34,382 bases of DNA, from NCBI GenBank assembly GCA_025361725.1, contig JANYJV010000111.1, positions 1 to 34,382 of the forward strand. Reading direction: 5' to 3'. The position numbers and the translations under genes are program-made. Shown one piece after another: positions 24,520 through 31,776 of the stretch. Source of the stretch: Acidimicrobiia bacterium. Lineage in GTDB: Bacteria > Actinomycetota > Acidimicrobiia > IMCC26256 > JAENVU01. How positions within the stretch are numbered: the stretch's first letter is position 1; every line of letters starts with the position of its first letter. The notes below the pieces were generated by a model. That model was given only the letters and a program-made list of their open reading frames with translations, was not told where the DNA came from and ran no database searches.

Positions 24520-25211
24520 GCATCGGACTTCGATCGCAGCACGTTGATCCACGCCTGGATCTCCGTGTCGTAGCGGCGTACAACGCGCGCGGGACTTCCC
24601 ACCGCCACCGAGAAACTCGGCAGATCGCCGGTCACCACTGAGCCGGCGCCGACCGCGACGTGCTCCCCGATTGTTGCGCCGGGCAACACGATCGAACCGT
24701 GACCCAGCCATGAACCGGCACCCACCACCACCGGCTTCGGCGGCGCAAACTGCTCGCCGATCGTGAGCGTGACATCTTCGTAGCCGTGATTCGCGTCGGT
24801 GACGTAGACGTTGTGCCCCGTGAACACACCATCGCCGATGGAGACCGATCGATGGCCCACGATGCCACTCCCCCTCCCGATGAGTACCCGGTCACCGATG
24901 GTCACGACCGGATCGGCATCGGGCACATGACCGGGCATGACACCGGCCGACAGCGAGCAGTACGGGCCGATGATGACCTGCTCGCCGATGTGGATGTAGG
25001 GCTCGCCGTACAACGCGATCGTGGGAAAAAGGATGCCGCTGCCGATGCCGAACGCACCGAACTGCTGGGCCCGGCGGCTGCGAGGTCCGATGCTCGCCTG
25101 CTTGGCGTACCACCGGTACGCCCCCTCGAAGACTTCCTGGCGCCCGAGCACCGTCGGAATGTAGTGCCCGCCGTCGTGAGGGACCTCACGCGCACGTCCG
25201 CGCCGGGCCAC
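24468..25211 (-). CDS. Left-handed beta-helix acyltransferase (CatB/MAT-like)
   Basis: 247-aa hexapeptide-repeat transferase that would acetylate or acylate a small hydroxyl or amino acceptor from acyl-CoA, probably as a trimer. Repeats such as VVTIGDRVLIGRGSGIVGHRSVSIGDGVFTGHN and SIVLPGATIGEHVAVGAGSVV build the beta-helix. The loop DANHGY carries the likely catalytic His, and VGSPARVVRRY is the usual C-terminal end. The GTG at 25211 is chosen: AGGAG lies 5 nt upstream, and a longer reading would run through the divergent gene starting at 25226. It may act in envelope or antibiotic modification, but the acceptor is unknown. Confidence 0.78.
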   Translation of the reverse strand: MARRGRAREVPHDGGHYIPTVLGRQEVFEGAYRWYAKQASIGPRSRRAQQFGAFGIGSGILFPTIALYGEPYIHIGEQVIIGPYCSLSAGVMPGHVPDADPVVTIGDRVLIGRGSGIVGHRSVSIGDGVFTGHNVYVTDANHGYEDVTLTIGEQFAPPKPVVVGAGSWLGHGSIVLPGATIGEHVAVGAGSVVTGDLPSFSVAVGSPARVVRRYDTEIQAWINVLRSKSDAQRAGDGYVGGPSPAGN

Positions 25212-25212
25212 G

Positions 25213-25218
25213 TACTCT
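25213..25218 (+). promoter_or_regulatory. Putative -10 (TACTCT) overlapping the opposite gene's Shine-Dalgarno
   Basis: TACTCT ends 7 nt before the ATG at 25226 with no Shine-Dalgarno sequence. The complement of 25215-25221 is AGGAGAG, the ribosome site of the minus-strand acyltransferase. The two divergent start codons are 14 nt apart. Confidence 0.4.
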
Positions 25219-25225
25219 CCTGGCG

Positions 25226-26260
25226 ATGCGCATCGGGTTGTTGTTCGACTATCCCCAGGGCGACGGCGGCGACGGCCTCGAGCATGCGGTCCGGCTCGGA
25301 CTGCAGGCGAGCGGAGCCGATCTCGATGCGATCTCGTTTGCTCGGTGCGAGACCTTGGGTCACCCATCCGGAACCGTCGAATCCGTGACCGCGGGCTTCG
25401 ACCGCTTGGTCGCCGAGGGGGTGGACCTGATCGTGGGGCCCTCCATCTCGGACAACTGTCTCGGGGCACGAGACGCCGCCGATCGCGCCGAGGTGCCGGC
25501 GATCAACTACTCCGGCGGCGAGCGCACCCGTTCCGAGTGGATGTTCCACTACCAAGTGGGTTCACTCGAAGACGAGCCACCTCTTCTCGTTGCTCGCATG
25601 CGCGAGCGAGCTATGCGTACCTGCGTGGTGATCCACGACATCTCCGTGGTCGGCGAGCGGTACCGCGAAGTCTTCGGATGGAGTGCTACGGCAGGAGGCA
25701 TCACGATCGCGGCGTCGGTGGGGATCGATCCCCTCGCCAGCGACGTCGATGCCGTCGTGGCCCAGTTGCGCCACCACGAACCTGACGTTCTCGTCTATCT
25801 CGGCCTCGGCGCCGCGTCACACGCGGTCGCCACGGCGATCATCGATGCGCGCTGGGACATCCCCGTGCACGCGAACTCCGCCCTCATCTTCGGCTACATC
25901 AAACCCGAGTGGCACGAAGCCTGGGCCACCTGGGAGTACGTCGACACGATCGCGGACGACAACGAAACCCGGCTCGCACTCCGGACCGTGGATCCCCGGA
26001 CCGCCGGGAGTCCAATCGGTTGCTGTGCGTACGACATCGGCCGACTCCTCGGTTTCGCCGCCCAACGCGCGGATCGAATCGATCCGGCCGGGCTGCGTGA
26101 AGGTCTCGAACGCGTGAAACAGCTCCCGGCGACGTCGGGCTACGAGGGCACCCTGATGGGATTCGGCGTGCAGGACCACGCCGCGTTGAAGGGCCAGTTC
26201 CTCGTGTTACGCGCCTGGCGCGGCGGCCGCACTGTCCAGGTCGACCGCACCGTCGTCTGA
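25226..26260 (+). CDS. Liv-type binding-protein-like domain without a signal peptide
   Basis: 344-aa protein with a type I periplasmic-binding fold (LivJ/AmiC-like): MRIGLLFDYPQGDGGDGLEHAVRLGL, then EGVDLIVGPSISDN, VVIHDISVVGERYR, LRHHEPDVLVYLGLG and a C-terminal GYEGTLMGFG segment typical of branched-chain amino acid receptors. It begins directly at the first beta-strand, with no signal peptide, lipobox or anchor, so it should stay in the cytoplasm. AmiC of Pseudomonas is a known cytoplasmic member that senses amides, so a ligand-sensing role is plausible. The nearby importer has its own binding proteins. The ATG at 25226 follows TACTCT-N7. The 3' end overlaps the convergent Ku gene by 54 nt. 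Confidence 0.8.
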   Translation: MRIGLLFDYPQGDGGDGLEHAVRLGLQASGADLDAISFARCETLGHPSGTVESVTAGFDRLVAEGVDLIVGPSISDNCLGARDAADRAEVPAINYSGGERTRSEWMFHYQVGSLEDEPPLLVARMRERAMRTCVVIHDISVVGERYREVFGWSATAGGITIAASVGIDPLASDVDAVVAQLRHHEPDVLVYLGLGAASHAVATAIIDARWDIPVHANSALIFGYIKPEWHEAWATWEYVDTIADDNETRLALRTVDPRTAGSPIGCCAYDIGRLLGFAAQRADRIDPAGLREGLERVKQLPATSGYEGTLMGFGVQDHAALKGQFLVLRAWRGGRTVQVDRTVV

Positions 26261-27058
26261 CGTACCACTCTGCGCCGCATCGCCCCGGCCGGCACGAGCC
26301 AGGCTGGCCTCGAGCGCAGCCATCAAGTCCAGCACCTTCGCCGGCGCGTCGGGTTGGGGCTGCGCCACGATCTCTTCGCCGGCGGCCTTTTTGTCGATCA
26401 ACGCAAGGAGTTGTTCGCGATACTCATCGCGATATTTCGAAGCGTCGAAGTCGGCCGACAACATCTCCACCAACTGACGAGCCATCGAGACCTCGCGACC
26501 TGTGAACTCGATCTCGTCGTCCGGCAGACCAAGCGTGGCCGGATCCACGATCTCATCCGCGTAGCGCATCGTCTCGACGCACAGCATTCCGTTCAACGGC
26601 CGGATCGCCACGAGCCGTTCTTTCGCTCGTAGCACCACGCGTCCGACCGCCACCTTGCCGAGCTCGGTCATCGCGTCGACCAGTAGCCGGTAGGGCTTCG
26701 CCGCCTTCTCGTCGACCATCACGTAGTACGGCGAGTCGAAGAAGATCGGGTCGATGTCCACGAGGTCGACGAAGTCTTCGATCTCGATCGTGTGACTCGC
26801 CTTCGGAGCGAGCGCATCGAGTTCTTGCTTCTCGACGATGACGTAGCGGCCCTTCTCGATCTCGTAGCCCTTGACGATCTTGTCGCTCGTGATCTCCTCT
26901 CCGGTCTGCTCCGAAACGCGCCGATTTCGCACGCGGGAGCCGGTCCCGGCCTCGAGTTGGTTGAACGACACGTCACGAGATTTCGTGGCCGGCGTCAACT
27001 TCACCGGCACGGTGACGAGTCCAAAGCTGATGTTTCCGGTCCACACTGCGGTGGGCAC
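26207..27058 (-). CDS. ku: Bacterial Ku protein (NHEJ end-binding)
   Basis: 283-aa Ku homologue. The homodimer threads onto DNA double-strand ends and recruits LigD. The opening VWTGNISFGLVTVPVKL, the strand-loop VSEQTGEEI, KGYEIEKGRYVIVEKQEL, IDPIFFDSPYYVMVDEKAAKPYRLL and LNGMLCVETMRYADE are classical Ku core features. MARQLVEMLS-FD--KYRDEYREQLLALIDKK is the C-terminal helix. A short acidic tail ends the protein. The GTG start has GGAGG 8 nt upstream. It is divergent from the polymerase gene across 43 nt, making an NHEJ pair. Confidence 0.95.
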   Translation of the reverse strand: MPTAVWTGNISFGLVTVPVKLTPATKSRDVSFNQLEAGTGSRVRNRRVSEQTGEEITSDKIVKGYEIEKGRYVIVEKQELDALAPKASHTIEIEDFVDLVDIDPIFFDSPYYVMVDEKAAKPYRLLVDAMTELGKVAVGRVVLRAKERLVAIRPLNGMLCVETMRYADEIVDPATLGLPDDEIEFTGREVSMARQLVEMLSADFDASKYRDEYREQLLALIDKKAAGEEIVAQPQPDAPAKVLDLMAALEASLARAGRGDAAQSGTSDDGAVDLDSAAAAPGA

Positions 27059-27089
27059 AGCAACGACCTCCGGTCCGGGGACGACCCAC

Positions 27090-27095
27090 TAGGTT
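27090..27095 (+). promoter_or_regulatory. Putative -10 (TAGGTT) of the LigD-type polymerase gene
   Basis: TAGGTT ends 6 nt before the ATG at 27102, which lacks a Shine-Dalgarno sequence, fitting a leaderless mRNA. Confidence 0.4.
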
Positions 27096-27101
27096 CGCAC
27101 A

Positions 27102-27989
27102 ATGGCCGACGTGCCCGTGCACCTCGAAGGGCGAACCCTCACGCTGTCGAATCTCGACAAGGTGCTGTACCCTGAAACCGGCTTCACGAAAGCCCAGGTC
27201 GTGGACTACTACGTACGCATCGCGCCGACGATTCTGCCCCACCTTCGAGGGCGCCCACTCACCCTCGTCCGGCACCCCGACGGCGTGGACGGCACGTCGT
27301 TCTTCGAGAAACGTCGTCCGCCCTCGGCGCCGGACTGGGTGGAGATCGGGGGCGAGTTGGGTTCGGTGCTGTGCGACGAAGCGGCCACGCTCGTCTGGCT
27401 CGCCAACCTCGCCGCCCTGGAGCTGCACACCCATCAGGCCAGGGTGAGCTCACCCGACGCGCCCACGGCCGTCCTCATCGACCTCGATCCCGGACCGCCC
27501 GCCACCGTCCTCGACTGTGCTCGGGTCGCGTTGGACCTCCGACAGATGTTGGACCGGTTGGACCTCGTGGCCACGGTCAAGACGAGCGGTTCCAAGGGTC
27601 TCCATCTGTCCGTACCGATAGCGTCGGAGAGCGCCGAGGACGAGACCACCAAGTCCTTCGCCCTCAGCCTTGGGCGCCTTCTCGCCGATGCCGCCCCTGA
27701 TCGCGTCACCGTCACCATGGCCAAGGAACAACGCCACGGAAAGGTCTTCGTGGACTGGAGTCAGAACGACCGACACAAGACGACCGTCGCTGCGTATTCA
27801 CTGCGCGCGCGACCGCGGCCGACCGTCTCGACGCCGGTGGCCTGGGACGAGGTCGAGGATGCGATGGATGCCGCTGATCCGACCCGCCTCCAGTTCGAAA
27901 CCGACGCCGTGCTGGAGCGGATCGCAACACTCGGGGATCTCTTCGCCGCGAACCTCGAGTCCGAGCAGACACTCCCCACCCTTGCGTAG
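27102..27989 (+). CDS. Stand-alone LigD-type polymerase domain (archaeo-eukaryotic primase family)
   Basis: 295-aa NHEJ polymerase of the LigD PolDom type, which fills gaps at Ku-bound ends, preferring ribonucleotides. LIDLDPG provides metal-binding D127 and D129, TSGSKGLHL (161-169) is the nucleotide-binding motif, and VFVDWSQN gives the third Asp (218). The N-terminal LSNLDKVLYPETGFTKAQVVDYY and RPLTLVRHPDGVDG-SFFEKR stretches are standard. The length equals the polymerase domain alone. No ligase or phosphoesterase domain is fused, and neither is encoded elsewhere in the window. The neighbouring divergent Ku gene supports an NHEJ role. Confidence 0.93.
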   Translation: MADVPVHLEGRTLTLSNLDKVLYPETGFTKAQVVDYYVRIAPTILPHLRGRPLTLVRHPDGVDGTSFFEKRRPPSAPDWVEIGGELGSVLCDEAATLVWLANLAALELHTHQARVSSPDAPTAVLIDLDPGPPATVLDCARVALDLRQMLDRLDLVATVKTSGSKGLHLSVPIASESAEDETTKSFALSLGRLLADAAPDRVTVTMAKEQRHGKVFVDWSQNDRHKTTVAAYSLRARPRPTVSTPVAWDEVEDAMDAADPTRLQFETDAVLERIATLGDLFAANLESEQTLPTLA

Positions 27990-27992
27990 CCT
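27987..27992 (+). promoter_or_regulatory. Putative -10 (TAGCCT) of the SDR gene
   Basis: TAGCCT starts on the stop codon of the polymerase gene and ends 6 nt before the GTG at 27999, fitting the leaderless pattern. Read-through from the polymerase gene is equally possible. Confidence 0.3.
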
Positions 27993-27998
27993 CGGCTC

Positions 27999-28814
27999 GT
28001 GAATCTCGATGGCGCGGTCGCAATCGTCACCGGCGCGAGTCGCGGGGTCGGTGCCGCCACTGCGTTCGCGTTGGCCTCGCGCGGAGCCACCGTGGTGTGC
28101 GCGGCCCGCGCCACCGATGACGCGCCGCGCTCGATTCCGGGCACGCTCGACGATACGGTGCGCGCCATCGAGGCGGCCAGCGGTCACGCCACTGCATGTC
28201 CGACGAATCTGGCGGTCGACGCCGACGTCGAACATCTCATCGACGACACCATCGCTCGCCACGGCCGTGTGGACATCCTGGTCAACAACGCCGCGATCAC
28301 GTTCCCGGGTGACATCGAGTTATCCATGAAACGGTTCGACCTGATCTTTGGTGTCGACCTACGTGCGGCGGTGATCGCCTCGCAGCGCGCCCTCCCCAGC
28401 ATGACCCGACGGAAGACCGGGGCGATCCTCAACGTGTCCTCGGCGGCGGCGCTCAACTACTACCCGGGTCAGATGGCGTACGGCATGGCCAAGGCCGCGC
28501 TCGAACATTTCACGGTCTCGCTCGCCGCGCAGGTGCGCCCGGCCGGCATCGCCGTCAACACCTTCCGCATCGACGTGCCCGTCGCCTCCGAAGGATTCCT
28601 GGCGGCGATGCCCGATATCGACCACTCGGACTGGGAACCACCCGAGGTTGCCGCCGAGGGCATCATCTGGATGCTCGAGCAGCCGCCCGAGTTCACCGGC
28701 CAGAACCGGGGCATGGCGGCATTGCGAGCCGAGCAACAGATCATGGCGAGTCGGGCGGAGCGCCCGCACGTTCAGGCACCCGACATGGTGACGACTTCGC
28801 CGCTCGGGCGATAG
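27999..28814 (+). CDS. Short-chain dehydrogenase/reductase
   Basis: 271-aa classical SDR oxidising or reducing an alcohol/ketone with NAD(P). The Rossmann nucleotide motif TGASRGVG spans 11-18, NNAA is at about 97-100, a catalytic Ser lies in NVSSAAA (147 or 148), and YGMAK supplies Y161 and K165. An Arg after the second strand (AARATDD) hints at NADP preference. It starts with GTG 9 nt after the polymerase stop and has no Shine-Dalgarno. A C-terminal extension after FTGQNRGMAALRAEQQ is hydrophilic. The substrate is unknown, and no functional link to NHEJ is evident. Confidence 0.9.
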   Translation: MNLDGAVAIVTGASRGVGAATAFALASRGATVVCAARATDDAPRSIPGTLDDTVRAIEAASGHATACPTNLAVDADVEHLIDDTIARHGRVDILVNNAAITFPGDIELSMKRFDLIFGVDLRAAVIASQRALPSMTRRKTGAILNVSSAAALNYYPGQMAYGMAKAALEHFTVSLAAQVRPAGIAVNTFRIDVPVASEGFLAAMPDIDHSDWEPPEVAAEGIIWMLEQPPEFTGQNRGMAALRAEQQIMASRAERPHVQAPDMVTTSPLGR

Positions 28815-28843
28815 ACCGCGTCCGGTCCGCCACCCGATGCCGA

Positions 28844-28849
28844 TACGGT
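28844..28849 (+). promoter_or_regulatory. Putative -10 (TACGGT) of the ABC/FtsX operon
   Basis: TACGGT ends 9 nt before the ATG at 28859. There is no Shine-Dalgarno sequence. Confidence 0.35.
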
Positions 28850-28858
28850 GCGCCGATC

Positions 28859-29536
28859 ATGGCCGGCGTTCCCATCACTGCGCGCGGTGTCTCGATGACC
28901 TACCGCGCTCGAGGTGGCGACGTCGAGGTCCTCCGCGATTTTTCTCTCGATATCCAGACCGGCGAACGCATCTCGGTCATGGGGCCGTCGGGCGCAGGCA
29001 AGACGACCCTGCTCGCGTTGATCGGTGGGCTAGAAGCCGTGCAGGCGGGCACGATCACCGTCGGGGACCTCGAACTCTCGACCCTGCACGGTGACGCACT
29101 GGCGAACTACCGACATCGCACCGTTGGGTTCGTGTTCCAACACTTCGGGTTACTCGGCAACCTGACGGCACTCGAGAACGTGGAACTCGCAATGAGTTTC
29201 TCGACCGGTTCATCTCGGGTGCGGCGTGAACGCGCCGGCTTCCTGCTCGATGCGGTCGGCGTCGCGGCTCGCTCACACCATCGCCCGGCCGAGCTGAGCG
29301 GCGGAGAAGCGCAGCGGGTGGCGTTGGCGCGAGCGCTGGCGAACGAACCGAGCCTTCTCCTGGCGGACGAACCCACCGGCAACCTCGACGGCACCACCGC
29401 CGAACAGGTTCTCGACCTGTTGGACACCGTCGCCCGAGATCACGAGTGCACGGTCATCACCGTGACCCACGACCCACGCGTCGCCAACCGCTCCGACCGC
29501 ATCGTCCGTCTCGCGTCAGGCACCGCCCCGAAGTGA
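28859..29536 (+). CDS. ABC transporter ATPase (LolD/MacB/FtsE type)
   Basis: 225-aa single ATPase that would power the FtsX-like permease encoded downstream. Walker [11 protein letters not shown]-loop in [17 protein letters not shown], signature LSGGEAQR, Walker [13 protein letters not shown], and the switch His in TVTHD are all intact. The DEPTGNLD wording and compact length are typical of the MacB/LolD group, which drives mechanotransmission rather than import. The stop codon lies inside the first copy of an 86-bp tandem duplication. Confidence 0.92.
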   Translation: MAGVPITARGVSMTYRARGGDVEVLRDFSLDIQTGERISVMGPSGAGKTTLLALIGGLEAVQAGTITVGDLELSTLHGDALANYRHRTVGFVFQHFGLLGNLTALENVELAMSFSTGSSRVRRERAGFLLDAVGVAARSHHRPAELSGGEAQRVALARALANEPSLLLADEPTGNLDGTTAEQVLDLLDTVARDHECTVITVTHDPRVANRSDRIVRLASGTAPK

Positions 29537-29702
29537 CGCCCCAACGCGCAACAACCTCACGCACTGCGGGCGGAACGGGGCCCGAGCGGCCTGCGACGCA
29601 GTCGCAAGAGCGGGAACCGAAGTGACGCCCCAACGCGCAACAACCTCACGCACTGCGGGCGGAACGGGGCCCGAGCGGCCTGCGACGCAGTCGCAAGAGC
29701 GG
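29528..29702 (+). repeat. Exact 86-bp tandem duplication (89-bp period) between ABC genes
   Basis: 29528-29613 is repeated identically at 29617-29702. Each copy begins with the last codons and stop of the ATPase gene (CCGAAGTGA), so the original stop sits in copy 1 and a copy of it, untranslated, in copy 2. Each copy also contains the hairpin TGCGAC-GCA-GTCGCA. The permease Shine-Dalgarno (GGAG, 29701-29704) straddles the end of copy 2. The identity implies a recent event or homogenisation. Confidence 0.9.
29576..29615 (+). repeat. 40-nt hairpin repeat copy C (also present at 29665-29704)
   Basis: Left flank CGGGGCCCGAGCGGCC (29576-29591), core hairpin TGCGAC/GTCGCA with a 3-nt loop (29592-29606) and right flank AGAGCGGGA (29607-29615). 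The flanks and length equal those at 20198-20237, while the core sequence is different but again self-complementary. The second copy at 29665-29704 diverges only at its last bases. Confidence 0.65.
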
Positions 29703-29710
29703 AGATATCG

Positions 29711-31006
29711 GTGAGTTGGAAAGACGCGTGGCTTGCGGCGACTCGATCGTTGGGACGGCGGGCGGGGCGGACCGCGTTGACCGTCCTCGCCGTTGCGCTC
29801 GCGGCTGCACTGTTGAGTGCGCTGCTCATCATCTCCACATCGGCGCGCACGCGCGTGCTCGATCAGCTTGCCAAGGGTGGACCGCTCGCCGGCATCCAGG
29901 TCGCCGCCGCCGCGCCCGGACCCGCGGCCTTGGACACCGACTCACCAAGTCCCGGTCGAGCCCGTGATCTCGATGCCACGACACTGCGTCAGATCAGAGG
30001 CCTCCGCGGGGTCCGCAGCGTTGTGCCGATCGAATCGAATCCCGTCCTCGTCGAGGTACCGGCCACGACGCTCGATCCGTTCCGCGAGACGCTCGTCGGC
30101 ATTGACCTGCGCCGGGTCAAGACCCTTCCCATCACCGTGATCGTCGGCCGCACGCCCGCGATCGGGAGCCGCACCGAGATCGCGGTCACGGACGGTTACC
30201 TGCGGCGCCTCGGACTGGACCGCAAGACCGCAGCGAAGGTGATCGGCACCGAAGTCGAGTTGGGTGCGCCTCGGGTGTTTCCGAGCCGCAACGGTCGCAC
30301 CGACGTGCGCGGCCGCTGGACGCGTGCCGAGATCGTCGGCGTCGTCGCGCAACAGGTGGTGAGCGCCCAGTTCCTCGGTTCCGCCGAAATGGTGCGAGAC
30401 GCCCGGGCGTGGAGTGCGGCATCAGATCCGGCCGGTGGCTTCCAGCTCCCGAGTTCGCGTTACGCCGGCGTCTTTGTGGTCGCCGACGGCCTGGACCATG
30501 TCGGTGCGGTCCGGGCTCGGATCACCCGGCTCGGCTACTCCACGAGCGCGCCAGAAAACCTGATCGAGACCGTTCGTCGCTACCTGCGCGTGGTCGAGAT
30601 CGTGCTCGCGGGGATCGGGATCATCGCACTCGCCATCGCGTCGCTCGGGATCACCAACGCGTTGCTCGCTGCGATCCGCGAACGTCGGCGCGAGATCGGG
30701 GTCCTGAAGGCAATCGGCGCTCGCGACCGTGACGTGCGCCGCATCTTCCTCCTCGAAGCCGGCATGACCGGGCTCGTGGGCGGCGCACTCGGCACCGTCA
30801 TCGGCTACGGCATCGCCCGGATCCTCGGCGCAGTCGTCAACCAATACCTCGTGGAGCAGGGGCTCCCTGGTGTCGCCATCGGCCTGCCGCTCCCGGTCCT
30901 GGTCGGTGGAGTGCTCGGCGCCGCCGCCCTCGCCGTGATCGCCGGCGTGGTTCCGGCGCAGCGCGCCGCTCGCCTGCCGGCCCGCCAAGCTATGGGAGAC
31001 GGATGA
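29711..31006 (+). CDS. FtsX/MacB-like ABC permease
   Basis: 431-aa inner-membrane permease. TM1 lies at about 20-43 (RTALTVLAVALAAALLSALLI). It is followed by an extracytoplasmic domain of about 250 residues (MacB_PCD-like), then three C-terminal TM helices. The FtsX core has IRERRREIGVLKAIGARDRDVRRIFLLEA, the coupling region that contacts the ATPase, and PAQRAARLPARQAMGDG at the end. Such systems export lipoproteins or peptides or control envelope hydrolases. The GTG at 29711 has GGAG 6 nt upstream. Its stop overlaps the next gene's ATG by ATGA, so the lipoprotein is coupled to it. Confidence 0.9.
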   Translation: MSWKDAWLAATRSLGRRAGRTALTVLAVALAAALLSALLIISTSARTRVLDQLAKGGPLAGIQVAAAAPGPAALDTDSPSPGRARDLDATTLRQIRGLRGVRSVVPIESNPVLVEVPATTLDPFRETLVGIDLRRVKTLPITVIVGRTPAIGSRTEIAVTDGYLRRLGLDRKTAAKVIGTEVELGAPRVFPSRNGRTDVRGRWTRAEIVGVVAQQVVSAQFLGSAEMVRDARAWSAASDPAGGFQLPSSRYAGVFVVADGLDHVGAVRARITRLGYSTSAPENLIETVRRYLRVVEIVLAGIGIIALAIASLGITNALLAAIRERRREIGVLKAIGARDRDVRRIFLLEAGMTGLVGGALGTVIGYGIARILGAVVNQYLVEQGLPGVAIGLPLPVLVGGVLGAAALAVIAGVVPAQRAARLPARQAMGDG

Positions 31007-31776
31007 CGACGCATCCGTACCTGCGCTGGCGCGCCATCTCACTGCTCGTCCTCACCAGCGTGGCCGGAGCCGCGTGCTCGGGTTCAACTGCGTCAGTTCC
31101 CGCCGCGACCAATGCCGGCCGCAAAGCGGTCTACGTCGCCATCGGCAACGGCGAGACCGCGGGCAACGGGGTGAAGAATCGCATCCGGGATGCGTGGCCG
31201 CAGTTGCTCTACCGCAGTGCGTTTCCGCGCGCCACGGTCTTTGCAAACTTCGGTCAGACCAACGTCACCGTCGAGGAGGCCTTGACCTCGCAGTTGCAAC
31301 CGGCGTTGACGCTCGAGCCGACCGTCGCCACGGTGAACCTCACCGAGGACACCTTCCTGACCCGCAATGTGACCAACTTCGAGTCCCGGTTCAGCACGTT
31401 GATCCGCCAACTCCGGCGAAGCGGCAAGACCGCGGTCATCATCGGGAACATCCCTCCCGGAGACCGGGAGCCCGGGATCCTCGCCTGCTCGCCGAACCCG
31501 CCCGCCGGCTCCAAGCCGTGCCAGCTCGGCTCCACCTTCGATCCGCAGGCCGAGAGCGCGCGGGACGCATCGTTCAATGCGGCGATCGCACGGGTGGCCG
31601 CAGCGAATGGAGCAACCCTGGTTGACCTCAGTGCCGCATTTCTCGCCGCACGCGCCCGCGGCGAGGAGGACGCGTTCTGGGTCGGCAACGACTTTTCCCC
31701 AAACGAGAAGGGGCATGCGTTCATCGCTCGCCAGTTCGTCCCTGCGGTGCGCGCCGCGCTGAAATCCCGGCGGTGA
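31003..31776 (+). CDS. SGNH/GDSL-hydrolase-like lipoprotein lacking catalytic residues
   Basis: 257-aa lipoprotein. The signal peptide ends in the lipobox VAGAAC with Cys25. The fold resembles actinobacterial SGNH/GDSL hydrolases: block I at 46-55 (VAIGNGETAG), a block II-like NFGQTNVTVEEAL, VIIGNIPPG, and a C-terminal FWVGNDFSPNEKGHAFIA. The nucleophile position of GDS/GAS is Gly50, block III reads LTEDTF instead of a G-x-N-D type, and the DxxH His is Ser232, so normal esterase chemistry seems lost. It may bind an envelope ligand or partner the FtsX-like permease, as other FtsX systems pair with envelope proteins. Coupled start ATGA with the permease and coupled stop GTGA with the next gene. 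Confidence 0.75.
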   Translation: MTTHPYLRWRAISLLVLTSVAGAACSGSTASVPAATNAGRKAVYVAIGNGETAGNGVKNRIRDAWPQLLYRSAFPRATVFANFGQTNVTVEEALTSQLQPALTLEPTVATVNLTEDTFLTRNVTNFESRFSTLIRQLRRSGKTAVIIGNIPPGDREPGILACSPNPPAGSKPCQLGSTFDPQAESARDASFNAAIARVAAANGATLVDLSAAFLAARARGEEDAFWVGNDFSPNEKGHAFIARQFVPAVRAALKSRR

